DNA from: Gigaspora rosea
Taxonomy: Eukaryota; Glomeromycota; Glomeromycetes; Diversisporales; Gigasporaceae
DNA: 64,000 bases
Assembly: GCA_003550325.1 (NCBI GenBank)
Contig: QKWP01000038.1
Span: forward strand, 459,403 to 523,402
Direction: 5' to 3'
Below are positions 25,275 through 37,328 of this stretch, piece by piece. Each line of letters opens with the position of its first letter. The stretch's first letter is position 1. The notes below the pieces were generated by a model. It had not been told where the DNA came from, searched no databases, and worked only from the letters and a program-made list of their open reading frames with translations. The position numbers and the translations under genes were made by a program.

Positions 25275-26530
25275 CAGTACACCCTGTCAAACCCGGTATG
25301 CATAGTAGAAAGGTTTTGTATCAGCTTTGAGGCAAATCTTATGTTTTTGAGACTCCTGCTCTTACTTTTTTGATACTTCTAGATATGCCCCAAAATTTTA
25401 TTACTTTTTTGATACTAATATCATGTGTGATCATGGTTTAGTATAATGTAATACTGTAAGAAAAATCAAAACAAAAATGTTTGTTTTGCTAAAAATAGTT
25501 TATTTTTTATTACAAACCCTAACAAAAACGAATGACTCTCCCAAATTTTAATGCAAAATGATACATTACCTTGCATCATCTAATATATTTAAAATATTTA
25601 TTATGCAAATAAAGCTTTCTTTGAAAAAAATTTTATCATGATAGCATACAAAAGGATTTTTTTTAAAAAAAATCTCTGTAATACTAAAATATATTTATTG
25701 TGCCAAAAAATTTATGTATACATTTTTTAAGAACTAAGCTGAAATTAGAAGTCTTTAAAAGTATATTAAAGACATAGTAAATGGAATAACCTTTTTAAGG
25801 CATCATAATTTTATTTATAAACCGTGTAGGTTAGCAAGAAAAAATTATTTTGTCAGGTTTATAGAGGCTTTAAGTGTTTTAAGCGTTATTCTTTAAAGAA
25901 CAAATTATCAACTATGTGCACGTTTTTTAATGTTCATTATGTATCATTTTTTTTAAAGTTTGCTAAACTATTCTAAAAGCTAAGAACACTATTAAAAACC
26001 TTTTGCATTAAAAAATTCTTTAAGTTCGCTTATATTAGTGTTAGAAAAATAAGTGATTTTTGCAAAATGAACATTTTGTTTTGATTTTGTTATGTTATAC
26101 TAAACCATGATCTACACATGATATCAGTATCAAAAAAGTAATAGAATTTTGGGGCACATCTAGGAATATCAAAAAAGTAAGTACAGGAGTCTCAAAAATA
26201 TAAGTTTTGCAGCTTTGAAAGGTTATCAGATTTAAAAATACTAATAGCCTAATGGTCACATGATCTTATCTAAATATAATTGGTCAGATTATATTTATAC
26301 ATACATATTCAGTTACACAAAATCAGATTTGAGCCAATTAAATCGATTAATTTTACCTTACAACTCCGATATCTTATAGAACTCTTATAAATATTTGACA
26401 TTTTGAGTATCGGTTATCAGAAATGACAAGTTATCGGATTTGAATTATGGAACCAATATGGTGGATCAACTTTTTATCAGTTATGGAAGGTTATCAGTTT
26501 TAACAGGATCAGTTTTGACAGGGTGTACTG
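25275..26530. mobile_element. pogo/Tc1-like non-autonomous element with long inverted arms
   Basis: The termini CAGTACACCCTGTCAAA and their perfect inverse are flanked by TA (25273-25274 and 26531-26532). Further inside, long arms at 25335-25470 and 26085-26215 are inverted copies ('TTTTTGAGACTCCTG', 'CTTACTTTTTTGATA', 'TGATCATGGTTTAGTATAA'). The interior is AT-rich without a transposase ORF. A half-related block occurs at 390-525. Confidence 0.7.
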
Positions 26531-26532
26531 TA

Positions 26533-27370
26533 ATATACAAGAATATGCAAATTATATTATACAATATATACTAAATCAAATATAGTACAAAATAATAAAC
26601 TTCTATTCTTCTATTTTTTCTGATCTGCAAAATTTTATTTTGCAAACCACAATAAAATTAATAAAATTTAAAGATTAAAATTTAAAAAACAGAAAAATAT
26701 ATGAATATATTTGAAAAATATAGAATTTCAAATGATTAAACATAAAAGAACAAAAGCAAAAAGATGCAACTTAACAAGCTAAATGTAAAAAAAAGCATCA
26801 CGTTAGTTACCCTCAAGTCATAACTTGGAACTTTGACATGAAAAAATTTACTCGATTTTTTTCTGATACTTTTCCTTTAAAACCTCTAGTGAAGGTTTTT
26901 CAATAACTATCAAACCAAATTTAATTTTTTTTTTTTATTTTAATTTACAAAGTATAGAAGTAAAAAAAATTATAAATTTGATTTTGTAGTTATTGAGAAA
27001 CCTTCGTTATAAGTTTTAAAAATTATATAAATAAGCAGACTGATCAATCTGCTAATTATAAATATCACCTGATATTTGTTTACTTTTTTTAGCCAATCAA
27101 AATTATATGTGATTATATCGAGGGTGGCACAATTCATGATCATCACTGGTTCACTCTCTTGAAACTACCCAGAAATTCAAAAATGACAGGAATCAATAAA
27201 CAGCAAACAACAACATACATATTAATTTTCCTTTGTCTCTCATTTCCATATTTGTATAATTCTTTAAGCTGTCACATACCTTCCCTTCCATAATTGTATC
27301 GCCATAGCTATGTTAATCTTACCTTTTTAGTATTAGGCATTATTATGCATTTTTAGTGGCTTCTCAGTGG
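26533..27370. other. AT-rich spacer
   Basis: No ORF above background was seen. Near 26880-27020 'AAACCTCTAGTGAAGGTTTTTCAATAACTA' is partly inverted at 26985-27025 ('TAGTTATTGAGAAACCTTCGTTA'), giving a hairpin of about 130 bp. That could be another small MITE. Confidence 0.45.
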
Positions 27371-27374
27371 CTGA

Positions 27375-27699
27375 TGTTACTCAAGAAGCGTAATATTAAG
27401 TAAACGTAGTATAACGAAGTATACGTAGTAGCAATAAGTAGACGTAGTAGAAAGGTGTGAGCGTAGTTAGAATTTAGAATGTATATAAAGGGTTGCTCTC
27501 TCCCTTAGTTTACGATATCGAATGTACCTAATATATGCTCTCCAAAATCATCCTTAAATAAATATACGTTCTTTTTATAATAAATGCCTAATAAATCATT
27601 AATATCCGTGTCTCATAAATTATTGACAAATTCATGCGACCTTCTAATGTCAACCATCGGAGTCAAACTTGGCATGAAAATACCTAGCTCTCCCATACA
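27375..27699 (+). mobile_element. possible solo LTR
   Basis: The block is bounded by TG...CA (TGTTACTC...CCCATACA). It contains an imperfect 'ACGTAGTA' repeat cluster, a TATA-like TATATAAAGG at about 27481-27490, and AATAAAT signals downstream. It is followed by ATGGTGACAG, which resembles a primer-binding site. This arrangement suits an LTR. No internal gag-pol sequence follows and no 5-bp duplication was found, so the call is tentative. Confidence 0.35.
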
Positions 27700-28690
27700 A
27701 TGGTGACAGTATAACAACTTTTATTAACAAAAAATAAACAACTTACAATATGAAAAAAAGGAATATTAAAAACAAATTTAAAATAAGCATATTAACTACA
27801 TACATTTGTTCTTATATAATTAACGCATGTTATATACGAATTTGAAAATAAATAAAAAAGCTTATTTGATTGCGAATAATTGGCTGTAATTTTTGTGGGT
27901 AACTAAGGCTATTCCAATTTAATTTTCTGTCTGACATAAAATAAAATGGCTTGCATGGAGAAAATAAATACATTAATAAAAAATACGGTAATTCTATTTG
28001 CCATAAAAAATTAAAATTCATTAAGAGCTAATACTGAAATATGATTGGCTAATAAGATGCTTTTTTTACCAAAAATTTTAAAAAATAGAAAAAATAGAGG
28101 AGAGGATCTTATGTTAAACAGAAAAATCAAATTAGCTAGCCTAATGTGTTATTATCCTAAGTATTTCTTATGCTTGAAATCGCAATTGCTTTTCATAGTT
28201 AAGTTACTGGAAAGATGTGAAATCGATCGCGACATAAGTTATTATGTGACTAGGCTCAATTGTCAAGATCGTTCAATTATGAGCAGTTCCTATTTCTAAA
28301 TCATTAAAAAATATAATTGAAAAGATAAAATAACAAAGTTAACAGAATCAAAATAATAAAAATATCGAACATTATGCAGCAAAAAAATATGGTTTGATTT
28401 TTAATTCACAGTATGCTTTTCAAGAACTATCAAATAGCATCATTTTTCAGAATATGACAACTTGAGACAAAGAAACTTATGTTTCTATTAATTGAGCTCT
28501 GATATATTGATTGAAATAATTAAGAAATGAGATAACGATTAAAGTTGCAATTCTTGAATCACTAAATAAGTAAATATTATTAATTTTATATTTATTTTTC
28601 TTGTGGTAATATGAAATAACAATAATTGTTATTGTAAATAATAAAGTGATATTTACCTGCTTTGTATTATAGAAGCCGCTTTTCTCTAAT
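27700..28690. other. region without a supported gene
   Basis: An 84-codon open frame at 28045-28299 is fairly GC-balanced but opens at TTG and shows no known motif. It could be an exon fragment. The remainder is AT-rich and probably contains the 3' flank of the minus-strand gene that ends at 28694. Confidence 0.4.
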
Positions 28691-28693
28691 CTT

Positions 28694-29456
28694 TCAAAGA
28701 TATTTGCCGAGTTTATTTAATTGAGTCTTTAATTCATTAATTTCTCTTGTTTTGCCTAAAATATCTTGGATTTCTTTAGCAGTTAGCACCTTAGACAATT
28801 GTAAAATTTCTTGTTGAGCTTCTAGGAAATTTTCTAACGACAAAAGATTTGTCGCATCCAAATTACTTTTAAAAACATGCAAGTGGTACTTGAAACTTTC
28901 TTTTTTAATCGCAAATTTTAAATCATCAAGATTAACGTCTTTAGCAGTTAAGATCATACAGGTTAATCTTTCTACATGATTTTTTAATGAATTATCACAA
29001 AAAACAAGTCCTTTGTTTCCAAAAAAATCAGCAGAGCTCAAATTTGGTTTACTACCCAAACTTAAATGGCCAAGGGTAGTATAATTAATCTTAATTTCAT
29101 TTAACTTAGCACAATTATCAATCTTCAAAGTAGTTAGATTTTGGTGCTCATCCATGTCATACCCAGAGCCCTCGATGTGGAGTTTCCGCAAATTAACAAA
29201 GTCGTTAAGATCTAACTCTCCTTCCAATCTAGAACTGTAAAATTTATAGTAAGGAGCGATGGAACAGTTATCTTGATTATCATAACAACATTGACAACAG
29301 AATCCAGATACAGAAGCAAACGCTTTCGACGATGTGGCAGATGGACAACATTCTGACTGTAATCCATAAACACATTGACACTGGCTATAGATGTAAAGAC
29401 GTTCCGCTTGCTTCCTTTCATTTGCCGGAATTTAACCACTCAATTGCATTTGTCAT
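28694..29456 (-). pseudogene. leucine-rich-repeat-like protein with Cys-rich insert (one frameshift)
   Basis: The likely start is ATG at 29456 (MTNAIEWLNSGK). The frame meets TGA and must shift by one base near 29405-29425 to continue as AERLYIYSQCQCVYGLQSEC, a Cys-rich stretch with CxC, CC and CCQCC pairs. The long open part follows: LEGELDLNDFVNLRKL, then degenerate leucine-rich units (NLTTLKIDNCAKLNEI) and a C-terminal helical region rich in Glu, Gln, Leu and Lys that looks coiled-coil. From memory, short proteins of this architecture, starting with an 'EWL' motif and using 'LEGELDL.DFVNL', are a large family in Rhizophagus of unknown function, probably protein-protein interaction. No introns are needed. 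The single shift could be a sequencing error or real inactivation. Confidence 0.6.
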
Positions 29457-30750
29457 TATTGATTTTTCTCTTTTCTATTTTAAAAACATAATATCTATTA
29501 ATCTTGTTCTTGAATAATATTTTAACATGCATCAAATTATCACACGAGAATGACTATTCATATTACACAGACCGTATTTTCAATATATCAATATGGTTTT
29601 AGATCGGTTTAGTATTATACATTAATCAGACATTGAGGTTTAAAAAAAAATCGCAATAGACTCACCCAAAATAAGAACCAATAACATGTTCTGCTTAGTC
29701 AATCCTATCCTACAAACATTCTACAGCACAGCGTGATAATAAACGTTTAGTAACCAACGGTATTTTAAATATTTTCTGTCACGCTGTGTAGCGGAGCAAT
29801 GGAGAGAAAGTAAATACGTACGTTGTAAAAGGCAAGATCGACCACTAAAGCAATACTGCGGTAATCTGCTGTACGAATTCCAGGAACTCCTAGAATTCCT
29901 GGTATTCTGATGATTCTGGATATTCTGCGCATTGTGGCATAAGGAAATAAAAGAATTAAAGAAAAATTAAAAAGATAGAAATAGTTAGATTTCGTGGTAT
30001 TTCGTTATATGTAAAAATTAATTATAAAAAGAAGTATTAATTATAAAAAGAAATAAAGATAACCCTTACTTCGAAATCATAATAGTAAAAGTCTCCTGAG
30101 TATAATGTTCCTATGTTTCGTAAGAAAAAGGAGATCGTCTCAAATTTGTGCTACAAATCACTTTTATAGTACATTTTGTGATTGCCCTTGTGATCTGTCG
30201 TCATCCACTTCACTTGACAGCTTACTTTATAAACATGCTTATCTTATCTACAGCTCATTTCACCAACAAATAAATTTATAAGATTTGGATTAAAATTATA
30301 TTTAAGATAAGATTAGAACAAGTTATAATTATGTAAGAAATTAACTCGTTGGTGAAATGTGCTATCAGTGAAATAAACTGTCTGCAAAACTATAATGTCA
30401 TTCCGTCATTTAGTTATATTTTATATAAAGAATCAGTTTATAAAATAAACATAATTGAGTAATGAATGAATGTGGGTCGGCTGCGATAAAGAAATGCTAA
30501 TTCTGTAATTTAATATGCATAATATAAAAAATTTATTAATATCAAAAAACAAAATTTTGTTATACCGGTATTTGTTAGGGTAGGGATATAGCTTTGGCTG
30601 ATTTTAAATTATCTAATGTTATACAAAATTAAAAATAAAAATTTAATATTGAAAGAGTTCATGCTATTATATATCTTTTATGCTTATACAAAGAATCCTC
30701 CTCTATTTTTTCAATATTATCTATCCTTTCAAATGGAACCTATGAACTTA
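29457..30750. other. spacer with two small inverted-repeat elements
   Basis: A hairpin element at about 29724-29797 has ends ACAGCGTGATAA and the inverse ACAGCGTGACAG. A second at 30246-30367 has ends AGCTCATTTCACCAAC and inverse AGCACATTTCACCAAC. 'AATTCCAGGAACTCCTAGAATTCCTGG' at 29876-29902 is an imperfect palindrome followed by 'ATTCTG' repeats. No gene is seen. Confidence 0.5.
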
Positions 30751-30754
30751 CTTT

Positions 30755-30950
30755 ATATTTTTATTAGCACCTTTCAAATATAAGATTTATAATACTTATT
30801 CCATTAGAATATTTTCAAATATACCCTATTTAGTGATTACCTGTTTTCAAATAACCTTTTTACCCAATACCTACTTTTCAAATATAACCTTTTTTTTTAA
30901 AAAAAAGCCTATATTAGCAATTTTTTAAATATGACTTCATATAGATTGTT
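30755..30950. repeat. dispersed repeat, copy 2 (partner 180-385)
   Basis: This repeats the block at 180-385 in the same orientation, with small indels. Sequence 30951-32110 after it is AT-rich with no supported gene. A low-complexity stretch and scattered ATG-poor frames are all that is visible. Confidence 0.6.
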
Positions 30951-32138
30951 CAGGGTCCTATAATCATTACAATGTGCCATTTCATATTTTGTTAGCTGTT
31001 TATATTATTTGTGAGGCTCATAAATTTAAAGATAAATAATTTTATGTTCATCGAATAATTAATGCGAATAAAATAAAATCAAATATAAATCTTTGGGTTA
31101 TTTAGATTAATAAAAAGATTTAATACTCTTGCACTAATTAACAACTCGCATAAAAATTAAATAATAGTATATATTCATAAATATCTTATTTTAAAAACTT
31201 AGATTAATAATGTTCTTTATGCTCATTACTGCAGTAAATAAAATTCAATCAACAATAAATATTTACGAGCATGAACCGGTTATTTAATTATTCAACAAAT
31301 ATACTTTATATTCACCGACACACTAATGGGTATGCTAAGGTTACGATAACAACCATATGATCCCATTGTATCGGAAAGTTAATTTAATTTTGTAACTTTA
31401 ATTTCTCAAGACCCATATACTTATTGCCTTCTCTTCATTGTTCATTGATTTTTTTTCATAAAAATGGGTTTAAACCCATCGGAATTTTTTCCTTTTTCTT
31501 GCAAATATTGCTAATCAGTTGCGTAATTCTTTAAAGTCTATTTTAAGCTATAAATTATATGTAATAACTACGTAATAAAAATTGCAAAATAAATTAGTGC
31601 AAGAATAACAATAAAATATTGTGAAAATATAACTAAATTTCTTTTAGCAAAATTTTTTTGTAGCGAAGATTAAAGATATTATCAAAGTAGATCGATTTGT
31701 AACTAAAATATTAATCAAGCAAACACTTTAATTATCTGAACTATAATAACACGGAACAGTTTTTATGCATCAACCTTTCAATCGTCAAATGATGCATCAT
31801 TCGAATATTTAATGAAGATAAAGGTAATAAATTATATATACATATTTGTACTTTATATAATAGATGCAAACATTATATCGATATATAAAATTTATATAAA
31901 GTTACGGCACATGAAAAATTGAGTCATCTGTTATGGCGCATAAAAAAGTTAGGATATGTCCTACTATATCGATGTGTTGCAACAATAAAGTAAATACGAA
32001 TGTTACAACATGCCGTAATTAAGTTTTTACCGCATCTTTAGAATGGAGTCATACGAACAATCATCGATTTGTAAATAGCGACTAGATCGATTTTAAAATT
32101 GACTTAGTCGTGTCGATTAGGTCGATAAAAAGGTTTGA

Positions 32139-32822
32139 CTACAAATTTGATGTTCTTTTTTGAGGTTTCCCAAAATGCCAATTATGAATAAGATGAAGTA
32201 CCAATTTCCAGAAAGAATCCAATTCTTTAAGCGACTTGTCAGGAAGTTTATGACCATTTTTAGATAAGGATATATGCTGAAGTAAAAAGTCTGGGTGATG
32301 ATTTGTGTCAATATTCGTTGCATAAAAGTGAATAGTGTTATTTTGCTCAGAAATCCATTCTTCTATTACTTCTTTTTCACAATTTGTAATTGGCCGCATT
32401 ATTGCACATTGTAATAAACAAAAGCCCAATTTTGGATAGGCTGTAAAAGTGACCAATGCAACATTTTCAAAATAATAAACAAGAAATAGGTAAGGAATCG
32501 TATACAAAATTGGATGAATAAGAAACATAGCAAAAGAAATTCATGCCATGACTAGAATGGATAATGCCAAAGTTAATTGTGGGTTAATGAAAATGAAATG
32601 AATGATTATGGCATAATAGAGTTCTGTGTAAATTAATATGAAGTGAGAAGGGAACAAGCGGTCCAAAGAAGTGAGGATTGCGAAATAAGCAGTAAAAAAA
32701 TCTGTAATTGTTAGAGACTTTATAGTTGTAGCAATTCTAAAAGTAAGAAAAGTAATCATAGTTGCTAGTTCATAGAAAACTAACAAGAAAAACAAGTTAG
32801 GTATCGTGTTACGGAATGACAT
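32139..32822 (-). pseudogene. putative multi-pass membrane protein with in-frame TGA
   Basis: From ATG at 32822 one frame reads 93 residues to a TGA (32541-32543). It continues in the same frame for a further 133 residues (including MFLIHPILYTIPYLF) to a stop at 32139. Together they give about 226 residues with at least four hydrophobic segments in the first 150, then a soluble tail (EKEVIEEWISEQNN...HHPDFLLQHISLSKNG). I recognise no family. Either the TGA is a disabling mutation, or a short intron from a GT near 32550 to 'TTTTACAG' near 32440 removes it. Base composition is less AT-rich than its flanks, which supports former coding function. Confidence 0.4.
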
Positions 32823-32898
32823 GATTCTCTATCCGCTATGAATAGTGATCTTTACTATAAATAATGGAAATCTTTTTGTAGGAAAAACTCATAAATTT

Positions 32899-33119
32899 GC
32901 ACTACTTGAATATGTGCTAGGTTTGTGGCGCAGCAAAAATGCTTTATATAAAATTGTCCAACGAAAGTTTTTAATTAGAGCATCAAAAGTGATTTCTTAT
33001 GTAGAATTCCAAAACGGAGTTTGTTTTGACTTTTCTCGATCATGTTACAACTGATTTTGAAATCTGATTCGTAGTTCAGTAAATCTGCGCCACAAACCTG
33101 GCACACATTCAAGGGGTGC
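32899..33119. mobile_element. MITE with GTTTGTGGCGCAG ends, 221 bp
   Basis: Left 'CTTGAATATGTGCTAGGTTT' plus GTGGCGCAG and the inverted right 'CTTGAATGTGTGCCAGGTTT' plus GTGGCGCAG form a terminal inverted repeat of about 35 bp. No ORF is credible here. The open frame over 32845-33054 starts at GTG and spans the element. Confidence 0.6.
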
Positions 33120-33136
33120 TTTTTAAAGACAAGATG

Positions 33137-33269
33137 AAAAGGTGAAACCCGCGACAGAGATAGTTACATTGTTGACACAGGTCTTACTTTGTTAGGGTTT
33201 GATAGGTTAGTTACTATTTTAGATAGTGATCTGCTTCAATAACGTAACAACTTTCGCTGCGGGTTTCAC
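33137..33269. mobile_element. MITE with GGTGAAACCCGC ends, 133 bp (intact copy)
   Basis: The ends GGTGAAACCCGCGACAG and inverse of GGTGAAACCCGCAGCG enclose a centre reading 'GGTTAGTTACTATTTTAGATAGTGATCTGC'. The same element in the other orientation is found at 41005-43928, split by later insertions. This intact copy shows what the empty site looked like. Confidence 0.65.
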
Positions 33270-33374
33270 CCAAGTCGTAATAATATTTCCTAAATTATAT
33301 GTACGTACGTATGCATTCCAACTTATTCACCGGTATGCATGCATGCACGCCACTTATTTGCCAGTATACAACTG

Positions 33375-33632
33375 AGGTCGCTTAAAGCCAAGTACGTACA
33401 TCACAAGATTACCCAATATGTAACCCGGATCCGTTAGAACAAAACAAAGCGAGGCGGCAAAGACAAAAACACGAAAAATATGATCTTGGTCCACTAAATA
33501 AAAGTGTTGGAAATGCGATTTTACCATATATAACTTACTATCTCTATCCTTTATCTAACCCTAACCATAATACCAATCGATTTTAATTAAAAATCGGAAA
33601 AATCATTATGTACCTGGCTTTAAGCGACCCCT
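33375..33632. mobile_element. MITE with AAGCCAGGTACATCACGA-type ends, copy 1
   Basis: The left end 'GGTCGCTTAAAGCCAAGTAC' leads into CATCACAAGATTACCC, and the right end is the inverse 'GGTCGCTTAAAGCCAGGTAC' leading into ATAATGATT. The interior shares 'AACCCGGATCCG', 'AACAAAACAAAGCGAGGCGG' and a short CTAACCCTAACC tract with the copy at 43584-43872. Confidence 0.65.
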
Positions 33633-33639
33633 AATTTTT

Positions 33640-34665
33640 GAAATACTGTATTTTAAAAGAATTAGTGATATTTAAATTTTCAAGCTTATAACCAAGCTTT
33701 ATTAAAATTTGCAATATATAGACATCCCTTTTATTGTTTAATTCATCGTTCTAAGTTGAATTATAAAATTTTAATACCTAAACTTTAAATGCATTTATCT
33801 TACTGTTAAAATCCAAAAACTCACTACAAATTTTAAATAAGGTTTCGTAATAAAAATTTCTTGAACATAAGAAATAAAAATAGTCATAATTTTTATTAAA
33901 TTTAAAAAATAGTTCTCCCAACACTTAATGCAATTCATGGATTTACCAACTGCTTGGACTTAGAGTGATTAATAAAGGTGACTTAATAAGACTTAGTGAT
34001 AGGCAAATAAATTCATGCGCATGAAATTTTTATCTGCTTTATGCTAATACATGCCGGCTAGCTTAAATTATAAAAAAACATTTTGTTTATAATCATGCGC
34101 ATTTGCCCATCGCTAGTGAGACTATTTATATATGTTCAAACGGCAAGTGATTTAACAATTCTGAATTAGTATAATCTTTCTTTAAACCATAAATTTAGGC
34201 GAAAGCAATGAAGATGTCGGTGCAGTACGAGAAATCATCCAATTCCTCCGCATTGCAAGTTGTTTTATTTTCAAGTTGACATTATAGATGAAGGAAAATA
34301 AGTATGCTAAAATATATTCTGCCATAAAATTAAAATAAAAATGTTTTAATGTTGCTTAAAATTCTTTACATTTTTCTATTCAAAAAATGGATTGGAATTG
34401 GATTTTGCGAAAAGGAGGTTAGTTTAAATAGAATACATGGCAATTAAAACTTTATTTATTTTTCAGCATATTGAACATATATTTATTAATGGTTTTAATA
34501 GGATGTAAGATGGTTCCTAGGGTTATCACAGAGATGATGGCAATTTATTTTTCTGTTCGGGAATAACGCCCCCTGCATTTTATTTTGGACCCTGCGCATT
34601 ATTTTGAAACGCGCATGCACCTTATTTTGAATCCAAATGAGCTTTTTTTGAAATCCAGTACCAGT
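33640..34665. other. spacer without supported gene
   Basis: AT-rich sequence. Near 34555-34650 a cluster 'CCCTGCGCATTATTTTGAAACGCGCATGCACC' resembles the CG-richer ends of MITEs seen at 11156 and around 51120-51280. No matching inverted partner was found. Confidence 0.4.
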
Positions 34666-36164
34666 CAGTGTTGGAAATCTTATGTTCTCATGTTCTCATG
34701 TTCTCATGAATATAGATGCTAGTGAAATTAAATCAAAGTGGTGAAATGATTTCACCATTTCACCAATCATTAATCGGTTGGTGAATTGGTGAATTGGTGG
34801 AATGGTGGCAGTGAATTGGTGAATTGGTGAAATGATAAGATGGTGGAATGTGAAATGGCATTTTGTAAAGTGACAGAAGCAAGTAACTTTACCTTAATTT
34901 TATTTTAACCATCTGAATTCATTGATCTCATTGAATAAATGAAAGAAAAGGTGCTTTTTTTAGAAGACAATCAATTCATCAATTCACCATTTCAAAATTC
35001 ACTAATTCACCATTTCATCAATTCACCATTTTCACCAATTCACATTTCATCAATTCACCATTTCACCAATTTCACCAATTTTACCATTTCACCAATTTCA
35101 CCAATTTACCATTTCACCAAAATTTTATTTTGGTGTAATTCTGGTGAAACTATTTCACCATTTTACCTGGTGAAATGCTTTATTTCACCAGCATCTTTAC
35201 TCATGAGAACATCACTTTTAATTTGAGAACATCTACAAAATTTAAGATGTTCTCTATTAAATTTTTTTGAGAACATTAAGTTTGAAAAATATGTTTTCTA
35301 TGTAAATATATAAAGTAATAAAAAATTATTATTATTAATATAGCAGTTTAAAATAATTAAGTTCATAAATATTTAATTGTTTGTTAGTTTAAATAGAGAA
35401 CAATTTAGTTGTTCTTGAATTACAGAAAAATTTTGAATAATATAGTTTATTGGTTTATCCATTTCTAGTTTTGGTGCAATATAGACTTTGTTATATAAAC
35501 TTTGATATACATAAAATACTATTATAAATGATAATTATATTAAATAATATTTATAAATTTTCAAAGAGTTAAACTTACTATAATGATAATGTAAATTATT
35601 ACAAGAAGTTACTTAACAATCTTTAGTTATTATGATTTTAAATTTTAGTTCTATAATTTAAAATTTTATATTAAGAAATTTTTTAAATCTTTAAATCCAC
35701 TAAATTCACTAAAGAAGAATAATATTTATATTTATTTATTTATTTAAATATTTAAAATATGTTAATAGCTTATTTAAAAACTAAATACAAGCTAGGTCAA
35801 ACCAATAGTATCTCCAATATTATATAAAAAGCCTCAAATAGTAAATTGTTTTCTAAAAAATATATAAAGTCAAAGTTTTATTTTTATGAATAATTTAGCA
35901 CTTTATATATTTTAGTTAAATAAATCTAAAAGTATAAAAGTATAAGTGTGAAAGAGAGAATGAGAGTGAGAAAATGAATGTGAGAAAGAAAGAGTGAGAA
36001 TGAAAAAAAAGAGAAAGAGAAAGAGAGAAAGTGTAAAAAAAATGAAAGAGAAAGAGAGAAAATTTTTTTTTCTATTTGAAAACATAAAGAAATTTTTGAG
36101 AACGTTAAATTAAATAAATATGTTCTCATGAGAACATAAATTTCAAACCAGATTTCCAACACCG
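34666..36164. mobile_element. hAT-like non-autonomous element rich in simple repeats, 1.5 kb
   Basis: The ends CAGTGTTGGAAATCT and inverse of CGGTGTTGGAAATCT are both followed by 'TGTTCTCATG' motifs. The flanking octamers (GTACCAGT and GTCACACT) agree only partly. Inside, (GGTGAATT)-like repeats at 34740-34860 face their complement (AATTCACCATTTCACC) at 34966-35190, so the two tracts can pair. An AG-rich block (GAGAAAGAGAAAG) lies at 35945-36060. Open frames over these tracts are repeat translations, not genes. Confidence 0.6.
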
Positions 36165-36634
36165 GTCACACTAGAGAAATTCAAGCAAGGCGTAACCTTC
36201 GAAATTAATAGGATGCGGAAGACTTACCAAAATTAATAAGTACCTCAATAATTATTATGGAAGAAAATACTTACAAATATTTGATTTTCAAGATAGTATA
36301 AAGTATCGGAAAAGTTAAATTGTAATCCGACACTAGCAGAAATAAAGTATACTATACCATCTGAATATAGTAAAATCCATACAAATATAAAGTACTGTAC
36401 ATGAAACCGGAGATAAGAAGATTATCATACGCCGATAGAAAATCCGAACAATTAGATTATCTTAGCGTCGATAGTGTTAGCCTTAGAAAATTTCACATTT
36501 TCAACTATAACTTTTGATCCAAGAATGCTGGCTTTATGAAACAACCACCATTGGATTCAGCTCTTCGAGACGATTCTAACGAGCTATAGATCATGTGATT
36601 CTGATCACGGGATCACGAGATCGGAAGACATTTG
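36165..36634. other. spacer with foldback-family fragment
   Basis: 36505-36625 shows similarity to the foldback at 24452-24768 ('GAGACGATTCTAACGAGCT', 'TCACGGGATCACGAGATC'). Elsewhere no feature is seen. Confidence 0.4.
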
Positions 36635-37113
36635 TGTTGAACTATTAATAGAACAAGATAGACAAAAAACTTAACCTTATTAGGCAATAATACTGCGTTC
36701 AAAATCTAACGAATCTAAAGGATCTAAAGGATCTAAAGGATCTAACATATCTTTTATATCTTTCATATCTTTCATATCTTTTATATATATTATATCTTTT
36801 ATATCTTTTATATATAACATATCTATTAGTTCCACATTATATTAGTACTATAAATAGCTTTTAAATTGAATTTGTAAATCTTTATTGTAATAATTTATAC
36901 ATATAATTTCTCTATATAAGCACTGTCTTCTGCCCTTTGTAAAAGTCAGTGTACGAAAGAGTATGAAGTAGGAATAGTAGATAGTTAGTAGATTAGTGTC
37001 TTCATACACTGGAATATAATAAAGATACAATTCTTAGTATCCTCATATACTATTAATTGTTAGCCTCTTTGCCTTAATACATAAATCACTCAAAAACCTC
37101 TTTGTTAAGTCCC
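36635..37113 (+). mobile_element. probable solo LTR upstream of the P450 gene
   Basis: The 479-bp block starts TGTTGAACTATT and is flanked by ATTTG on both sides (36630-36634 and 37114-37118). TGTTGAA starts, a TATA-like TATAAATAG at about 36850-36858 and a pyrimidine-rich initiator region downstream are LTR features. Microrepeats 'AGGATCTAA' and 'TTTCATATC' fill 36710-36800. The right end lacks a clean ..CA, which lowers confidence. Lying about 215 bp before the P450 start codon, it may contribute promoter sequence. Confidence 0.45.
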
Positions 37114-37328
37114 ATTTGGACGCCATAAACCCTAAAGCTGTCAAGTTATAGTCGTCATACTATAATCAGCAGTCTCCTGAAGTTCTGGAAGAGGTGAATT
37201 TCCAGGTTGACAATAGATCAACCGGCGCTTACCCGTTAATCTGATAATCACCGGCAAAATTATCCGACCACGTAGATCGATCCTCAACCGAGAAAACATA
37301 TGGTCGTGTAACAACGCATAACAGATAA

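Noticed and set aside
28045-28299. 84-codon open frame on the plus strand
   Set aside because: It opens at TTG, shows no domain, and lies in AT-rich DNA. In a nuclear fungal genome a non-ATG start is not expected. Kept only as a comment.
32845-33054. 69-codon open frame on the plus strand
   Set aside because: It starts at GTG and spans the terminal repeat of a MITE (32899-33119).
35926-36162. Ser/Phe-rich 78-codon frame on the minus strand
   Set aside because: It is a translation of the GA-rich tract and terminal repeat of the hAT-like element 34666-36164.
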